NCBI GenBank assembly: GCA_903925275.1
Contig: CAIYES010000433.1
Coordinates: 1-35,720 of the forward strand
Direction of reading: 5' to 3'
DNA from: an uncultured Bacteroidales bacterium
GTDB taxonomy: Bacteria > Bacteroidota > Bacteroidia > Bacteroidales > FEN-979
DNA: 35,720 bases
Part shown: positions 26,566-34,101 of the stretch, one piece after another
Layout: every line of letters starts with the position of its first letter
Numbering within the stretch: the stretch's first letter is position 1
The notes under the pieces: model-generated
Told to the model about the DNA's origin: nothing
The model's input: the letters and a program-made list of their open reading frames with translations, nothing else
The model's database searches: none
Program-made: the position numbers and the translations under genes

Positions 26566-26643
26566 ACAGGAGATTCAATGACGCATTTGGTCTTATCTGC
26601 TTCACCCTGAGAGGCTGTCTTAAAAGTCTGAATTGCTTTATTC

Positions 26644-26716
26644 ACCGCGAAGACGCTAAGGAGCTAAGAATTGAAAATCAATAATATTTATTTTCGCGTC
26701 TTTGCGACTTTGCGGT
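26644..26716. repeat. imperfect inverted repeat in the divergent intergenic gap
   Basis: The arms accgcgaagacgc (26644-26656) and gcgactttgcggt (26704-26716) pair at 11 of 13 positions around an AT-rich middle. Sequences of this accgcaaagacgc type are dispersed in many Bacteroidota genomes. It lies in the 266-bp gap between the GT2 gene (-) and the second radical SAM gene (+). It is not placed like a terminator for either gene. Confidence 0.6.
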
Positions 26717-26743
26717 AAAAAATGACTTTTGAGATAACCGCAA

Positions 26744-26783
26744 CTCCCTTTCTCCTTGCGCAGAAGGGGCCGGGGGATGAGGT
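26744..26783. repeat. dispersed GC-rich intergenic repeat fragment
   Basis: The stretch ctccctttctccttgcgc followed by agaaggggccgggggatg resembles a diverged form of the paired repeat at 28242-28284 and 28323-28365: a CCCT-rich arm, short loop, GGGG-rich arm and ggggatgagg tail. It is AT-flanked and non-coding. Confidence 0.45.
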
Positions 26784-26819
26784 AATTTTTTGTGCTCAAC
26801 AAAAGTAGTAAAAATCAAC

Positions 26820-26827
26820 TAAATTTG
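26820..26827 (+). promoter_or_regulatory. TAAATTTG element just before the second radical SAM gene (uncertain)
   Basis: TAAATTTG matches TAnnTTTG but ends only 5 bp before the ATG at 26832. It could only act as a promoter if the message were leaderless or if the true start were downstream, and the strand-1 motif KILLINPP argues against the latter. It may be coincidental. Confidence 0.25.
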
Positions 26828-26831
26828 GCGA

Positions 26832-28172
26832 ATGAAAATCCTTTTAATCAATCCACCACGTTCTCCTGAGAACAACATTCTCAAGTTTGCACCGGAGGAG
26901 GCGAAACGGTTCATACATAAGAAGCTGATCGGGCCGCCACTCGGGCTGCTCACCATTGCCGCTGCGGTTAAGGATCACGATGTGGTGGTTTTTGATATGA
27001 AAGGGGAATATGATCTTGACCCGGATACACCGCCATTAGATCTCCTGGTAGAATTGCTGGTAAACAAGCATAAGCCTGATCTGGTAGGCGTTACAGTCAT
27101 TACGTCTGAATTTGATTATTGCGTTGAAATTTGCCGCACCGTAAAAAAAATTAATCCTGCAATCCTTACTGTTGCAGGTGGTTTGCATGTCACCTTGTGT
27201 CCTGATGATTTTTCTGATCCGTCTTTTGATGTCGTTATTCCCGGGCAATGTCCGCATACCTTCAGGGAGGTCGTCAGGGTGAAGGAAGCGGAAGGTTCGT
27301 TTGCTTCAATTCCGGGAATTATTATCAACACAGCCGGGGGATTGAAAAGAACCACAGGAAAACCTGTTCCCTGGGACGGTGCTGATGCCAATTACCTCAT
27401 GCCCGACCGGAGTCATATCAAACGATGGATCGACACATACAAAGTTGGCAACAGCCCTTTTCCCAGTACCTATGTTTTTACTTCGCTTGGTTGTCCGTAT
27501 AAATGTACTTTCTGTTCGATCTGGACCCAATTCAAAGGGAAATATTACCAACGAACAGTCGAAAGCCTGATTACTGAGTTGAAAAGCATTGAAGAATATC
27601 CGGTGGTGCGTTTTGCTGATGCAAATACGGTGGTGGATGAAAATTTCATCATGGAACTCTTCAGACGAATCGAAGAGGAGGATATACGCAAAACATTCAT
27701 TATGGATATCCGCGCCGATGTGGCAGCAAACCGGCCCGACATCATCGAAAGGCTTGCCAAAGGCGGGTTAAAGGTTGTTATCTGTGGGTTTGAATCATTT
27801 CGCGATGAAGAGTTAAAAAAGTACCATAAAGATTCACCCGCCGTTGATAACCAGGAAGCGGTTAAGGTGTTTGAGCAAAATGGCATCATGGTGCGCGGAA
27901 ATTATGTGGTGCCTCCCGATTATAATGTGAAGGATTTTGAGGCGCTTTCAGCGTATGCCGACCGCAACCGTGTCGTATATGCAGGTTACACTGTGCTGAC
28001 GCCTATGCCAGGTACTATATATTACCAACAGGTTAAAGATCAAATTATTGATCATAATTACCGGAAGTATAACTTCTTCAATTCGGTGATGAAAACTACT
28101 TTGCCGCATGATGAATTTCATACCCGGATTGGAAGCCTGTGGCTGATTAAAAAGGGGACGGATGTGATATAA
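26832..28172 (+). CDS. B12-binding radical SAM enzyme (2 of 4)
   Basis: A 446-residue protein. It starts with the strand KILLINPP and has a cobalamin-binding Rossmann-like domain to about 150, with GVTVITSEFDY and VAGGLHVTLCP. Where family members usually have a G-E-x-E segment, this protein has VVIPGQCPHTF. The cluster motif is SLGCPYKCTFC with Cys221, Cys225 and Cys228. A TIM-barrel region follows (VVRFADANTVVDENF, VVICGFESFRDEELK). Such proteins use adenosylmethionine and often methylcobalamin to methylate or rearrange unactivated carbons. The substrate is unknown. It is transcribed divergently from block C and 235 bp upstream of a second member. Confidence 0.88.
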   Translation: MKILLINPPRSPENNILKFAPEEAKRFIHKKLIGPPLGLLTIAAAVKDHDVVVFDMKGEYDLDPDTPPLDLLVELLVNKHKPDLVGVTVITSEFDYCVEICRTVKKINPAILTVAGGLHVTLCPDDFSDPSFDVVIPGQCPHTFREVVRVKEAEGSFASIPGIIINTAGGLKRTTGKPVPWDGADANYLMPDRSHIKRWIDTYKVGNSPFPSTYVFTSLGCPYKCTFCSIWTQFKGKYYQRTVESLITELKSIEEYPVVRFADANTVVDENFIMELFRRIEEEDIRKTFIMDIRADVAANRPDIIERLAKGGLKVVICGFESFRDEELKKYHKDSPAVDNQEAVKVFEQNGIMVRGNYVVPPDYNVKDFEALSAYADRNRVVYAGYTVLTPMPGTIYYQQVKDQIIDHNYRKYNFFNSVMKTTLPHDEFHTRIGSLWLIKKGTDVI

Positions 28173-28241
28173 AGTGTTAAGTGTAAAGTGTTAAGTGTTA
28201 AGTTTTAAGTGTTAAGTACTTTATTTCCGGGTTTGGTGGAT

Positions 28242-28284
28242 GTGCTCCCCTCCCTGTTTCGGGGAGGGGTTGGGGGTGGGGTAT
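28242..28284. repeat. 43-bp direct repeat copy 1 with a hairpin
   Basis: This copy contains a perfect 8-bp stem (CCCCTCCC 28247-28254 with GGGAGGGG 28262-28269) and a ttgggggtgggg tail. It is followed 81 bp later by a near-identical copy. The tail has no T run, so a terminator is unlikely. Confidence 0.75.
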
Positions 28285-28322
28285 AGACGTTAAGTTTAAC
28301 CTCGGGATCAACTTTGGTGAAG

Positions 28323-28365
28323 GTGCTCCCCACCCTGTTGCGGGGAGGGGTTGGGGGTGGGGTAT
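28323..28365. repeat. 43-bp direct repeat copy 2 with a hairpin
   Basis: This near-copy of 28242-28284 differs at few positions. In the stem, one pair is A-A instead of T-A (28328-28335 against 28343-28350). The second copy is therefore slightly decayed, or the first is the conserved one. Confidence 0.75.
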
Positions 28366-28407
28366 GAAAGTTTTAAGTGATTAAGTTTTAAGTGTTAAGT
28401 GGTGGCA

Positions 28408-29835
28408 ATGAAAAAAGTTCTTCTTATAAATACCAACATTGAAAAGGGGCCTTATCCTGTGCCACCACTTGGTTTGTGTATGCTTGCTGCCTGCCTGGAG
28501 GATTCATATCAGGTTAGAATTTATGATGGGGTGTTTGATGAAGGAAGAGGGCTTGTTGAAGAGGTTCAACAGTTCAACCCTGATTTTATCGGCTTCAGCA
28601 TCCGGAATATCGATGATGTTGTGATTGACAGGGTAATATTTTACATCGATGACATCCTGGAGAAGTTTATTCAACCGGTAAAAAAAATCACAAATGTCCC
28701 GATAATTTTAGGAGGCAGCGGATTCAGCATATTTCCGGTCGAGTTGATGGAACTTACCGGCGCCGATTTTGGAATTGTCGGGGAGGCAGAAGAGATTTTA
28801 CCCGCTTTACTTTTAAGGATTCAGCATAATCAGGATCCTTCAGATCTTCCCAACCTGATAACAGCAAAAGCACTGAAAATCAGTAAAGAATCGGGTTTTT
28901 CCAATATAAAGCCAACAGGTATGCGATTTTCTGAAATTGACCGGTGGATTGATTTCAGACCCTACCAACCCAAAGGCGTTTATTCCATCCAAACCAAGCG
29001 TGGCTGTTCTCATGGATGCATTTACTGCACCTATCCTTTAATTGAAGGCCGGAAATTCAGGACACGGGCGCCTGCCAATATTGCCGACGAGATCGAACAA
29101 GCCTCTAAGCGACTGGGCTATATTACTTTTGAATTTGTCGATTCAACATTTAACGATCCCAGGGGACATGCTGAATCGATTTGCCGGGAAATAATTAAAA
29201 AAAACATCAGGGTCAGGCTGCGGACAATGGGCATAAATCCCCGGCATTCGAGTGAGGAGCTGTTTGAACTGATGCTAAAAGCCGGCTTTGTGCAGATCGA
29301 TGCAACACCAGATAGCGCATCACCCAGGATGCTTCATAATCTTGACAAGGGTTTTTCCCTTCCTGAAATTGAAAAGATGGCACTGATGATCAAAAAAATC
29401 AACATCCCGACGATGTGGTTTTTCCTTTTTGGCGGACCGGGTGAGAATGAGGATACTTTTCGTGAAACACTTGATTTTATTGATAATTATATCAGCCCGG
29501 CGGATATGGTATACATGAATACCGGTTTGCGGATCTACCCCAACACTCCCTTATTTGACATTGCTGTAAAAGAGGGTAGAATTGCTCCCGGACAATCATT
29601 ATTTCAACAGGCAGCATATTATTTTTCTGATAAAATTTCCAGGAACCGATTGAATGAGTTGATTAAGGAAGCTTCTTTGTTGCGACATAACTGTCTTTCG
29701 TCTGCCGAAACAAAACCTTCTCCCGCTATGATGGCAGAAGCCAATACGTTACGAAAAAATAGTGAGGTTCAGGAACCTGTGTTCCGAACATTATTGAAAA
29801 TCAGGAAGCGATGGAGAGAAGAGGGCAAAATCTGA
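28408..29835 (+). CDS. B12-binding radical SAM enzyme (3 of 4)
   Basis: A 475-residue protein starting at the ATG at 28408. An upstream GTG at 28399 is in repeat DNA. It opens with KKVLLINTN and has a cobalamin-binding-like domain: PDFIGFSIRN, PIILGGSGF and FGIVGEAEE (the expected GEAE). The cluster motif is KRGCSHGCIYC with Cys200, Cys204 and Cys207. The barrel continues with FEFVDSTFND, and a loop WFFLFGGPGENEDTF is a typical SAM-binding GGPGE. It is a different subtype from the gene before it, since GEAE is intact. It ends 16 bp from the convergent acyltransferase gene. Reaction and substrate are unknown. Confidence 0.88.
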   Translation: MKKVLLINTNIEKGPYPVPPLGLCMLAACLEDSYQVRIYDGVFDEGRGLVEEVQQFNPDFIGFSIRNIDDVVIDRVIFYIDDILEKFIQPVKKITNVPIILGGSGFSIFPVELMELTGADFGIVGEAEEILPALLLRIQHNQDPSDLPNLITAKALKISKESGFSNIKPTGMRFSEIDRWIDFRPYQPKGVYSIQTKRGCSHGCIYCTYPLIEGRKFRTRAPANIADEIEQASKRLGYITFEFVDSTFNDPRGHAESICREIIKKNIRVRLRTMGINPRHSSEELFELMLKAGFVQIDATPDSASPRMLHNLDKGFSLPEIEKMALMIKKINIPTMWFFLFGGPGENEDTFRETLDFIDNYISPADMVYMNTGLRIYPNTPLFDIAVKEGRIAPGQSLFQQAAYYFSDKISRNRLNELIKEASLLRHNCLSSAETKPSPAMMAEANTLRKNSEVQEPVFRTLLKIRKRWREEGKI

Positions 29836-29851
29836 CACCCGAATTTGAAAA

Positions 29852-30760
29852 TTATTGAAGCAGAAACGAATCGAGGGCGAAAAAACGATAATTGCCATCT
29901 ACGAATTTGGCATTTTTTACCAAATCTTTGGAAGTACCACATTCGACAAACGTTGTAATCTTTTTATCAAGCATCATCCTGTTTGTGCTGAACCAGTTCA
30001 AAGGTTGAAAAAGGTTGCGGATCACCTCATTGCGCATCGATTCTGCTGTTACAAGAATTGTTTGATCGATAAGTGAGATGATCTGGTTGCCCTGAGATGA
30101 GAATTTGAGATGGCCAATCCTGCGTGCGAATTCCATGGCGCCTTCCTTTACAAACCGGGAATGATAGGGAAGCGACACACCCAGGTCACGTACATGCAGC
30201 GCCCCTTCCTCCTTTGAATGCTCCAGTAGTTTCGTGAGATCTTCACGGAAACCTGAAACCACGAATGAATGTGGTGCATTTTGGTTGGTGATTTCAACCC
30301 GCAAACCGAAATGATTGATCAGTTGCTGGATGTCCTCGCTGTTCAGACCAATGAGAATTCCCATCCCGAACCGGCCAATTTTCAATGAATCAAGCAGTGA
30401 ATGGTATGCCAGCCTGATAAGTTCCAGGCCGGTTTCAAAAGAGACCACACCCGCATCAAACATTGCAGCATAGATACCCATGCTGTAACCTGCTGTATAT
30501 AAGGGATAAAAGTTATGTTTTCTCAGAATTACGGAAGCTGTACAACTGTATATGTAAGTGAGGTATTGGGTGCGCAGTTCATCTTCAGGAAATGTTTGTC
30601 CGTTGAAATGGAAGTCGGATAAGACAGAATCAACAGTTTCAGCTCCTGTATGAAGGAGTTGCGAGAATTGTTCATCAAACCCGGGCAGGTTTTGTCCGGG
30701 ATGATCGATATAATCGCGGGTGAATGCCGGGAAGATAAATGATAAACTGGTATCTGCCAA
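29852..30760 (-). CDS. divergent FabD-like acyltransferase
   Basis: A 302-residue protein with the acyl-CoA:ACP transferase fold pattern. The nucleophile elbow is AGYSMGIYAA (Ser93), the Arg is in GLELIRL (Arg116), and the His in LPYHSRFV is His200. Deviations from FabD are marked: the leading FPGQGSQ is replaced by FIFPAFTRDY, and the GHSLGE elbow reads GYSMGI, with Tyr for His and Ile for Glu. It may load an acyl group other than malonyl, or load an ACP in a non-canonical way. The start is TTG at 30760, since an in-frame stop lies 9 bp upstream. It follows the second ACP gene by 14 bp and is likely part of the ketosynthase transcription unit. Confidence 0.75.
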   Translation of the reverse strand: MADTSLSFIFPAFTRDYIDHPGQNLPGFDEQFSQLLHTGAETVDSVLSDFHFNGQTFPEDELRTQYLTYIYSCTASVILRKHNFYPLYTAGYSMGIYAAMFDAGVVSFETGLELIRLAYHSLLDSLKIGRFGMGILIGLNSEDIQQLINHFGLRVEITNQNAPHSFVVSGFREDLTKLLEHSKEEGALHVRDLGVSLPYHSRFVKEGAMEFARRIGHLKFSSQGNQIISLIDQTILVTAESMRNEVIRNLFQPLNWFSTNRMMLDKKITTFVECGTSKDLVKNAKFVDGNYRFFALDSFLLQ

Positions 30761-30774
30761 AACGTTAAGTCAGG

Positions 30775-31083
30775 TTATTTATCAAGTTCCATTAGCCGGT
30801 TTTCATGTTCAATGATAAGAAGTTGCATTTCGATCAATTGACCGATGGTTGCAACCGGGTGTTTAACAGCGTATTTGCCAATTACCTTGAGTTCAATATC
30901 GAGATTGTATTTTTTCTTGAAAATTTCAATCAGTTCGAGGAACATCAGCGAGTCTCCATCAAGATCATTGATTATACTGGTATTATCATTGATTTGTTCA
31001 ATGTCAGCTTCACATTCTTCGGCAAAAAAACTGTAAACGATCTCTTTGACTTCGCTCTTTGTTCTTTCTGTAATTGTAGCCAT
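30775..31083 (-). CDS. acyl carrier protein (second of two)
   Basis: A 102-residue acidic protein with LDGDSLMFLELIE around the predicted phosphopantetheine site Ser45. The ATG at 31083 is preferred over a TTG at 31104. It has the helical ACP pattern (a hydrophobic first helix, VYSFFAEE; then NDLDGDSL). A charged C-terminal tail extends the usual length by about 20 residues. It lies between the ketosynthase and the divergent acyltransferase, so these three probably form one loading and elongation set. It differs from the ACP of block A and may carry a different chain. Confidence 0.9.
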   Translation of the reverse strand: MATITERTKSEVKEIVYSFFAEECEADIEQINDNTSIINDLDGDSLMFLELIEIFKKKYNLDIELKVIGKYAVKHPVATIGQLIEMQLLIIEHENRLMELDK

Positions 31084-31101
31084 GGTATCTTTACTTTTTT
31101 G

Positions 31102-31109
31102 CAAAAATA
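31102..31109 (-). promoter_or_regulatory. possible -7 element (TATTTTTG) ahead of the second ACP gene
   Basis: TATTTTTG on the minus strand matches TAnnTTTG and lies 18 bp upstream of the ATG at 31083, in the 44-bp gap behind the ketosynthase gene. It could give extra, independent expression of the ACP and acyltransferase. No -33 box was identified. Confidence 0.3.
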
Positions 31110-31127
31110 TGATTTTTTTCTAAAATG

Positions 31128-32348
31128 TCATTCCTGATATTTTTTTAATACCAGACATGCATTATGACCGCCAAAACCAAAAGAGTTGGACAGTGCCACC
31201 CTGATATCCTTTGATCTTGAAGTATTTGGTATATAATCGAGATCCAGGTCTGGATCAGGCTCATGGTAGTTTATGGTAGGAGGTAGAATTCCATGCCTGA
31301 GACTCATGGCCGTTATGATGGCCTCAATGGCTCCGGCAGCGCCAATGGTGTGGCCGAGCATCGATTTTGAGGACGAAACTGGAATGTGGTATGCAAGATC
31401 ACCGAAAACCTGTTTGATGGCCATGGTTTCGTAACGGTCATTGAGTTCGGTTGAGGTACCGTGTGCATTGATATATCCGACGTCACTTTTTTGAATGTCA
31501 GCATTTTTCAGCGCCAGCTCCATGGTTTGCGCCATGCCTTCGCCATCTTTCATAGGTGCCATGATATTGTATCCTTCGCTTGTGAGGGCATAGCCGGCAA
31601 TGGTGGCATGAATCTGACCATTTCGGGCCAGGGCATGTTCCTTCGATTCAAGCAGGAGCACCCCGGCACCTTCGCCGATCACGAAGCCATCACGATTTTT
31701 TGAAAAAGGTTTACTGGCCTCAGCGGGAGGATCATTGGCAACGGATAATGCAAACAATGCATTAAATCCCTTGATCTCCTCAGCATTGATTATGGAATCG
31801 GCCCCCCCGACAATGACCACATCTGCCTGACCATTTTTAATCATCTCATACCCAAAGGCTATCGCATAAGCAGAGGAAGCACATGCTGTGTTGACTGCAA
31901 AGTTGGGCCCCATAAGGCGGTATTCAAGGGAAATCCATGCGGGCATTGAGTTTGTCATGGTTTTAAAAACCGTATTTTGCAGGGTAGTATCTTTTTCAGC
32001 ACTTGAATTGCCCGTGTTAACAACACCCATGATGACGCTGCACCGCGTCCGGTCAAGTTGGTTAAAGTCAATACCGGAATCTGCGACGGCTATCTTTGCT
32101 GCAGCGACACACATGCGTGTGACTCTGGTCATTTGACTCGCAGCACGTTTTTTGATATAATTGCGTGAAAGTTCTTCAAATTCGGGGGGCACTTCAGCCG
32201 CAACCCTTGTTGCACAAGAACTTGCATCGAACAGGGTGATGTTTTTGGTACCACTTTTACCTGCAACGATGTTCTTCCAGTTTTCTTCCAATGACAAACC
32301 CAGGGATGAGATAAGTCCCATCCCCGAGATAACAACTTCTTTCGACAT
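31128..32348 (-). CDS. beta-ketoacyl-ACP synthase, FabF/KAS II type
   Basis: A 406-residue ketosynthase with the complete catalytic triad: Cys156 in VNTACASSAYA, His296 in NAHGTST and His333 in MLGHTIGAAGA. The C-terminal NSFGFGGHNA glycine-rich segment is also present. It joins an acyl chain to malonyl-ACP with loss of CO2. Full catalytic residues rule out a chain-length-factor role. It lies 8 bp downstream of the haem protein gene and upstream of an ACP and an acyltransferase. That context marks it as the chain-building enzyme of the cluster, separate from housekeeping fatty acid synthesis. No second ketosynthase is in the window. Confidence 0.95.
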   Translation of the reverse strand: MSKEVVISGMGLISSLGLSLEENWKNIVAGKSGTKNITLFDASSCATRVAAEVPPEFEELSRNYIKKRAASQMTRVTRMCVAAAKIAVADSGIDFNQLDRTRCSVIMGVVNTGNSSAEKDTTLQNTVFKTMTNSMPAWISLEYRLMGPNFAVNTACASSAYAIAFGYEMIKNGQADVVIVGGADSIINAEEIKGFNALFALSVANDPPAEASKPFSKNRDGFVIGEGAGVLLLESKEHALARNGQIHATIAGYALTSEGYNIMAPMKDGEGMAQTMELALKNADIQKSDVGYINAHGTSTELNDRYETMAIKQVFGDLAYHIPVSSSKSMLGHTIGAAGAIEAIITAMSLRHGILPPTINYHEPDPDLDLDYIPNTSRSKDIRVALSNSFGFGGHNACLVLKKYQE

Positions 32349-32356
32349 CCTGATAA

Positions 32357-32749
32357 TTATTTCTGCAAACTATTGGCCCACCTGCAAACCATATCAATTT
32401 CGGCCTGGGTTGGAACGTTTGTTGGATTATTTTTACGCCATTTAGAGGGAGGCATGTCACTTTTTGTAAGGGCTTTGCAAATTGCTTTTGCTTTATCCAT
32501 CTGTTTTTCAGCAGTGTACGCGTCCCAGTTCGAAAAATTCACCTTGCCTTTTGCCATAAAATTTCCATCGTCAGCATGGCAATCCATACATGTTTTCTGT
32601 ACAAACTTAAGAACGCTGTCGGGAAGGGCAGTACCAGGTCCGGCCGGTACGGGTTTTTTGGATCCGATAACCGTTTGCGGATTTAATACCAGCATAAAAG
32701 CAAAAATAGCACTAATTGCTATGAGAGAAAATAACGCAATTTTTTTCAT
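32357..32749 (-). CDS. membrane-anchored monohaem c-type haem-binding protein
   Basis: A 130-residue protein with a signal/anchor helix (KKIALFSLIAISAIFAFMLVL) and a covalent haem motif TCMDCH (Cys54, Cys57, His58). An M-P-P segment with Met99 is the likely axial ligand, followed by S-K-W. This is the pattern of the small haem-binding domain common in Bacteroidota. The ATG at 32749 is chosen; the longer reading begins at a TTG and lacks a signal start. It probably faces the periplasm and passes electrons. It is the first gene of the ketosynthase unit, 8 bp from the ketosynthase start. That is an unusual partner for fatty-acid-type enzymes. Confidence 0.8.
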   Translation of the reverse strand: MKKIALFSLIAISAIFAFMLVLNPQTVIGSKKPVPAGPGTALPDSVLKFVQKTCMDCHADDGNFMAKGKVNFSNWDAYTAEKQMDKAKAICKALTKSDMPPSKWRKNNPTNVPTQAEIDMVCRWANSLQK

Positions 32750-32773
32750 TGTTTGTATAGTTTTTGTTGTAGG

Positions 32774-32781
32774 CAAAGGTA
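32774..32781 (-). promoter_or_regulatory. candidate -7 element (TACCTTTG) for the ketosynthase unit
   Basis: TACCTTTG on the minus strand matches TAnnTTTG and lies 25 bp upstream of the ATG at 32749. The gap (32750-32891) has no other feature. A clean -33 box is not evident. Confidence 0.45.
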
Positions 32782-32891
32782 ATCAAGAAAACGATCAGCC
32801 TGTAAAGAAATATGATCAAACCTTCAATAGACTTTCAATTATCAATAAACATGATTGTTAATACAAAAATAAATTTAACAATCGGGAACGG

Positions 32892-33923
32892 CTAACATTT
32901 TTCGAACGGCCCGTGTTCGATACCAAAATACTCTTTAATTGCATGGTTCATCCTGTCAGTTGCCACAGATGAAAGCGCCGTAAAACGTTCGCAGGAAGAA
33001 AGCCATGTTTGACGCAAATGTTCTATAATTTCCAATGCATGTTCCGGGTCGTTACTAGTTATATCTTCCATTGGATAGCTATAGAATCCTTGAAGCGTTT
33101 TAACACCTGATTTTCCTGCTGCAACAAGGTCAGTCAATCTGGCTATAAATAAAGCATAGTTGCTTTTATCTGGATAATCCCTTGAATAATTCTGAATTGA
33201 GGCCAGCATGGTGTCCAGACCAACGCTGTCGCAGAAATCAAAAACCCCGAATGGGAAGAAGTTATTTTTAACTAATTGGTCCATTTGATAATAAGTACAT
33301 GTTTCGTTGTGAACGAACAGGAAGGCTTCATTTTGAAAATCAAGGAAAATTTTATTGAGGATAAAACTGTTTTGCTCATCAAGAATGATGTAGCGACGAT
33401 GAATTGTATTCAGAAAAGATTCAATTATTGTGCAGGTAAGAGCCGTTGTTGACGATGCAAGAGTGACTTCTGCAATGTCTTTCAATGGCACCGGATAGAA
33501 AAAATGAATACCGGCAAACTGACGATTGCCTGCAGTTTTTGGCATCATGCAGGATGGGTTGATAGAGGATGAGTTGGATGTAAAGATGGCCTCAGGATTA
33601 ACAATTTTATCCAATTGATGAAACAGTTTTTTCTTCTCTGCAATATCCTCAGGGATTGCTTCGATAATCAGATCACAATCCTGTAACTTATCAATATCAG
33701 TGGTGATGGAGGTTTGGATAAGCTTGTCATACCTCGCCTGGTCAATGCTCCCTGAATCAAACAACCGTCTGATGCGCCTCTCTAACTGCCTGGTGAGTTT
33801 TTCTATGTCTGCATCCTGACTGCAAAACCATACCAGCTCAAACTGAAAATCAAGCAGGTAAAAAAAAATGCTGGTGCCCATTTTACCCTCACCAATGATA
33901 CCCACCTTTTTGATACTGATCAT
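32892..33923 (-). CDS. 3-hydroxyacyl-CoA dehydrogenase family protein
   Basis: A 343-residue protein, starting at the ATG at 33923, with an NAD-binding motif GIIGEGKMG (8-16). Its catalytic residues match the family: His140 in GIHFFYPVP, Glu152 in IAEV and Asn190 in FILNKIF. Ser117 and Ser119 lie in TSNSSSI. A C-terminal domain ends in GFYSYP. It would interconvert 3-hydroxyacyl and 3-oxoacyl groups, usually on CoA. It could therefore be the ketoreducing step of the cluster, because no FabG-like reductase is seen here. A reading from 34082 would add 53 residues encoded only by a heptamer tandem repeat, which is rejected. No promoter motif was recognised between the repeat and the start. Confidence 0.82.
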   Translation of the reverse strand: MISIKKVGIIGEGKMGTSIFFYLLDFQFELVWFCSQDADIEKLTRQLERRIRRLFDSGSIDQARYDKLIQTSITTDIDKLQDCDLIIEAIPEDIAEKKKLFHQLDKIVNPEAIFTSNSSSINPSCMMPKTAGNRQFAGIHFFYPVPLKDIAEVTLASSTTALTCTIIESFLNTIHRRYIILDEQNSFILNKIFLDFQNEAFLFVHNETCTYYQMDQLVKNNFFPFGVFDFCDSVGLDTMLASIQNYSRDYPDKSNYALFIARLTDLVAAGKSGVKTLQGFYSYPMEDITSNDPEHALEIIEHLRQTWLSSCERFTALSSVATDRMNHAIKEYFGIEHGPFEKC

Positions 33924-33930
33924 TTTTAGT

Positions 33931-34084
33931 GACAAATGACGAATGACGAATGACGAATGACGAATAACGAATAACGAATAACGAATAATGAATAACGAAT
34001 AACGAATAACGAATAACGAATAACGAATAACGAATAACGAATAACGAATAACGAATAACGAATGACAAATGACAATTGACAAAT
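33931..34084. repeat. heptamer tandem array, 22 x aacgaat/gacgaat
   Basis: Twenty-two contiguous 7-bp units (aacgaat, gacgaat, gacaaat, aatgaat variants) end only 7 bp before the ATG of the dehydrogenase gene. The reverse frame stays open with a 7-residue period (SLFVIRY), because three units make 21 bp. Its position in the 5' leader means that copy-number changes would alter the leader length. Confidence 0.95.
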
Positions 34085-34101
34085 GACTTGATACTAATCC
34101 T

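Larger units (their letters stand above)
28173..28403. repeat. composite intergenic repeat region between two radical SAM genes
   Basis: Two irregular arrays of a taagtgt-like unit (28173-28218 and about 28369-28403) flank a pair of direct repeats. The GTG at 28399 that would lengthen the next gene lies in the second array and is probably not a real start. No promoter element matching TAnnTTTG was seen here. Confidence 0.75.

Noticed and set aside
28247-28269. Hairpin as a rho-independent terminator for the second radical SAM gene
   Set aside because: The stem is followed by a G-rich tail and not a T run, and the same element occurs twice.
28399-28407. Upstream GTG start for the third radical SAM gene
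   Set aside because: It lies inside a taagtgt-like array, and the ATG at 28408 begins exactly at the KKVLLIN strand.
33924-34082. 53-residue N-terminal extension of the dehydrogenase with a 7-residue period
   Set aside because: It is encoded wholly by the heptamer array, starts at a TTG, and adds residues before the Rossmann strand MISIKKVGII, where relatives begin.
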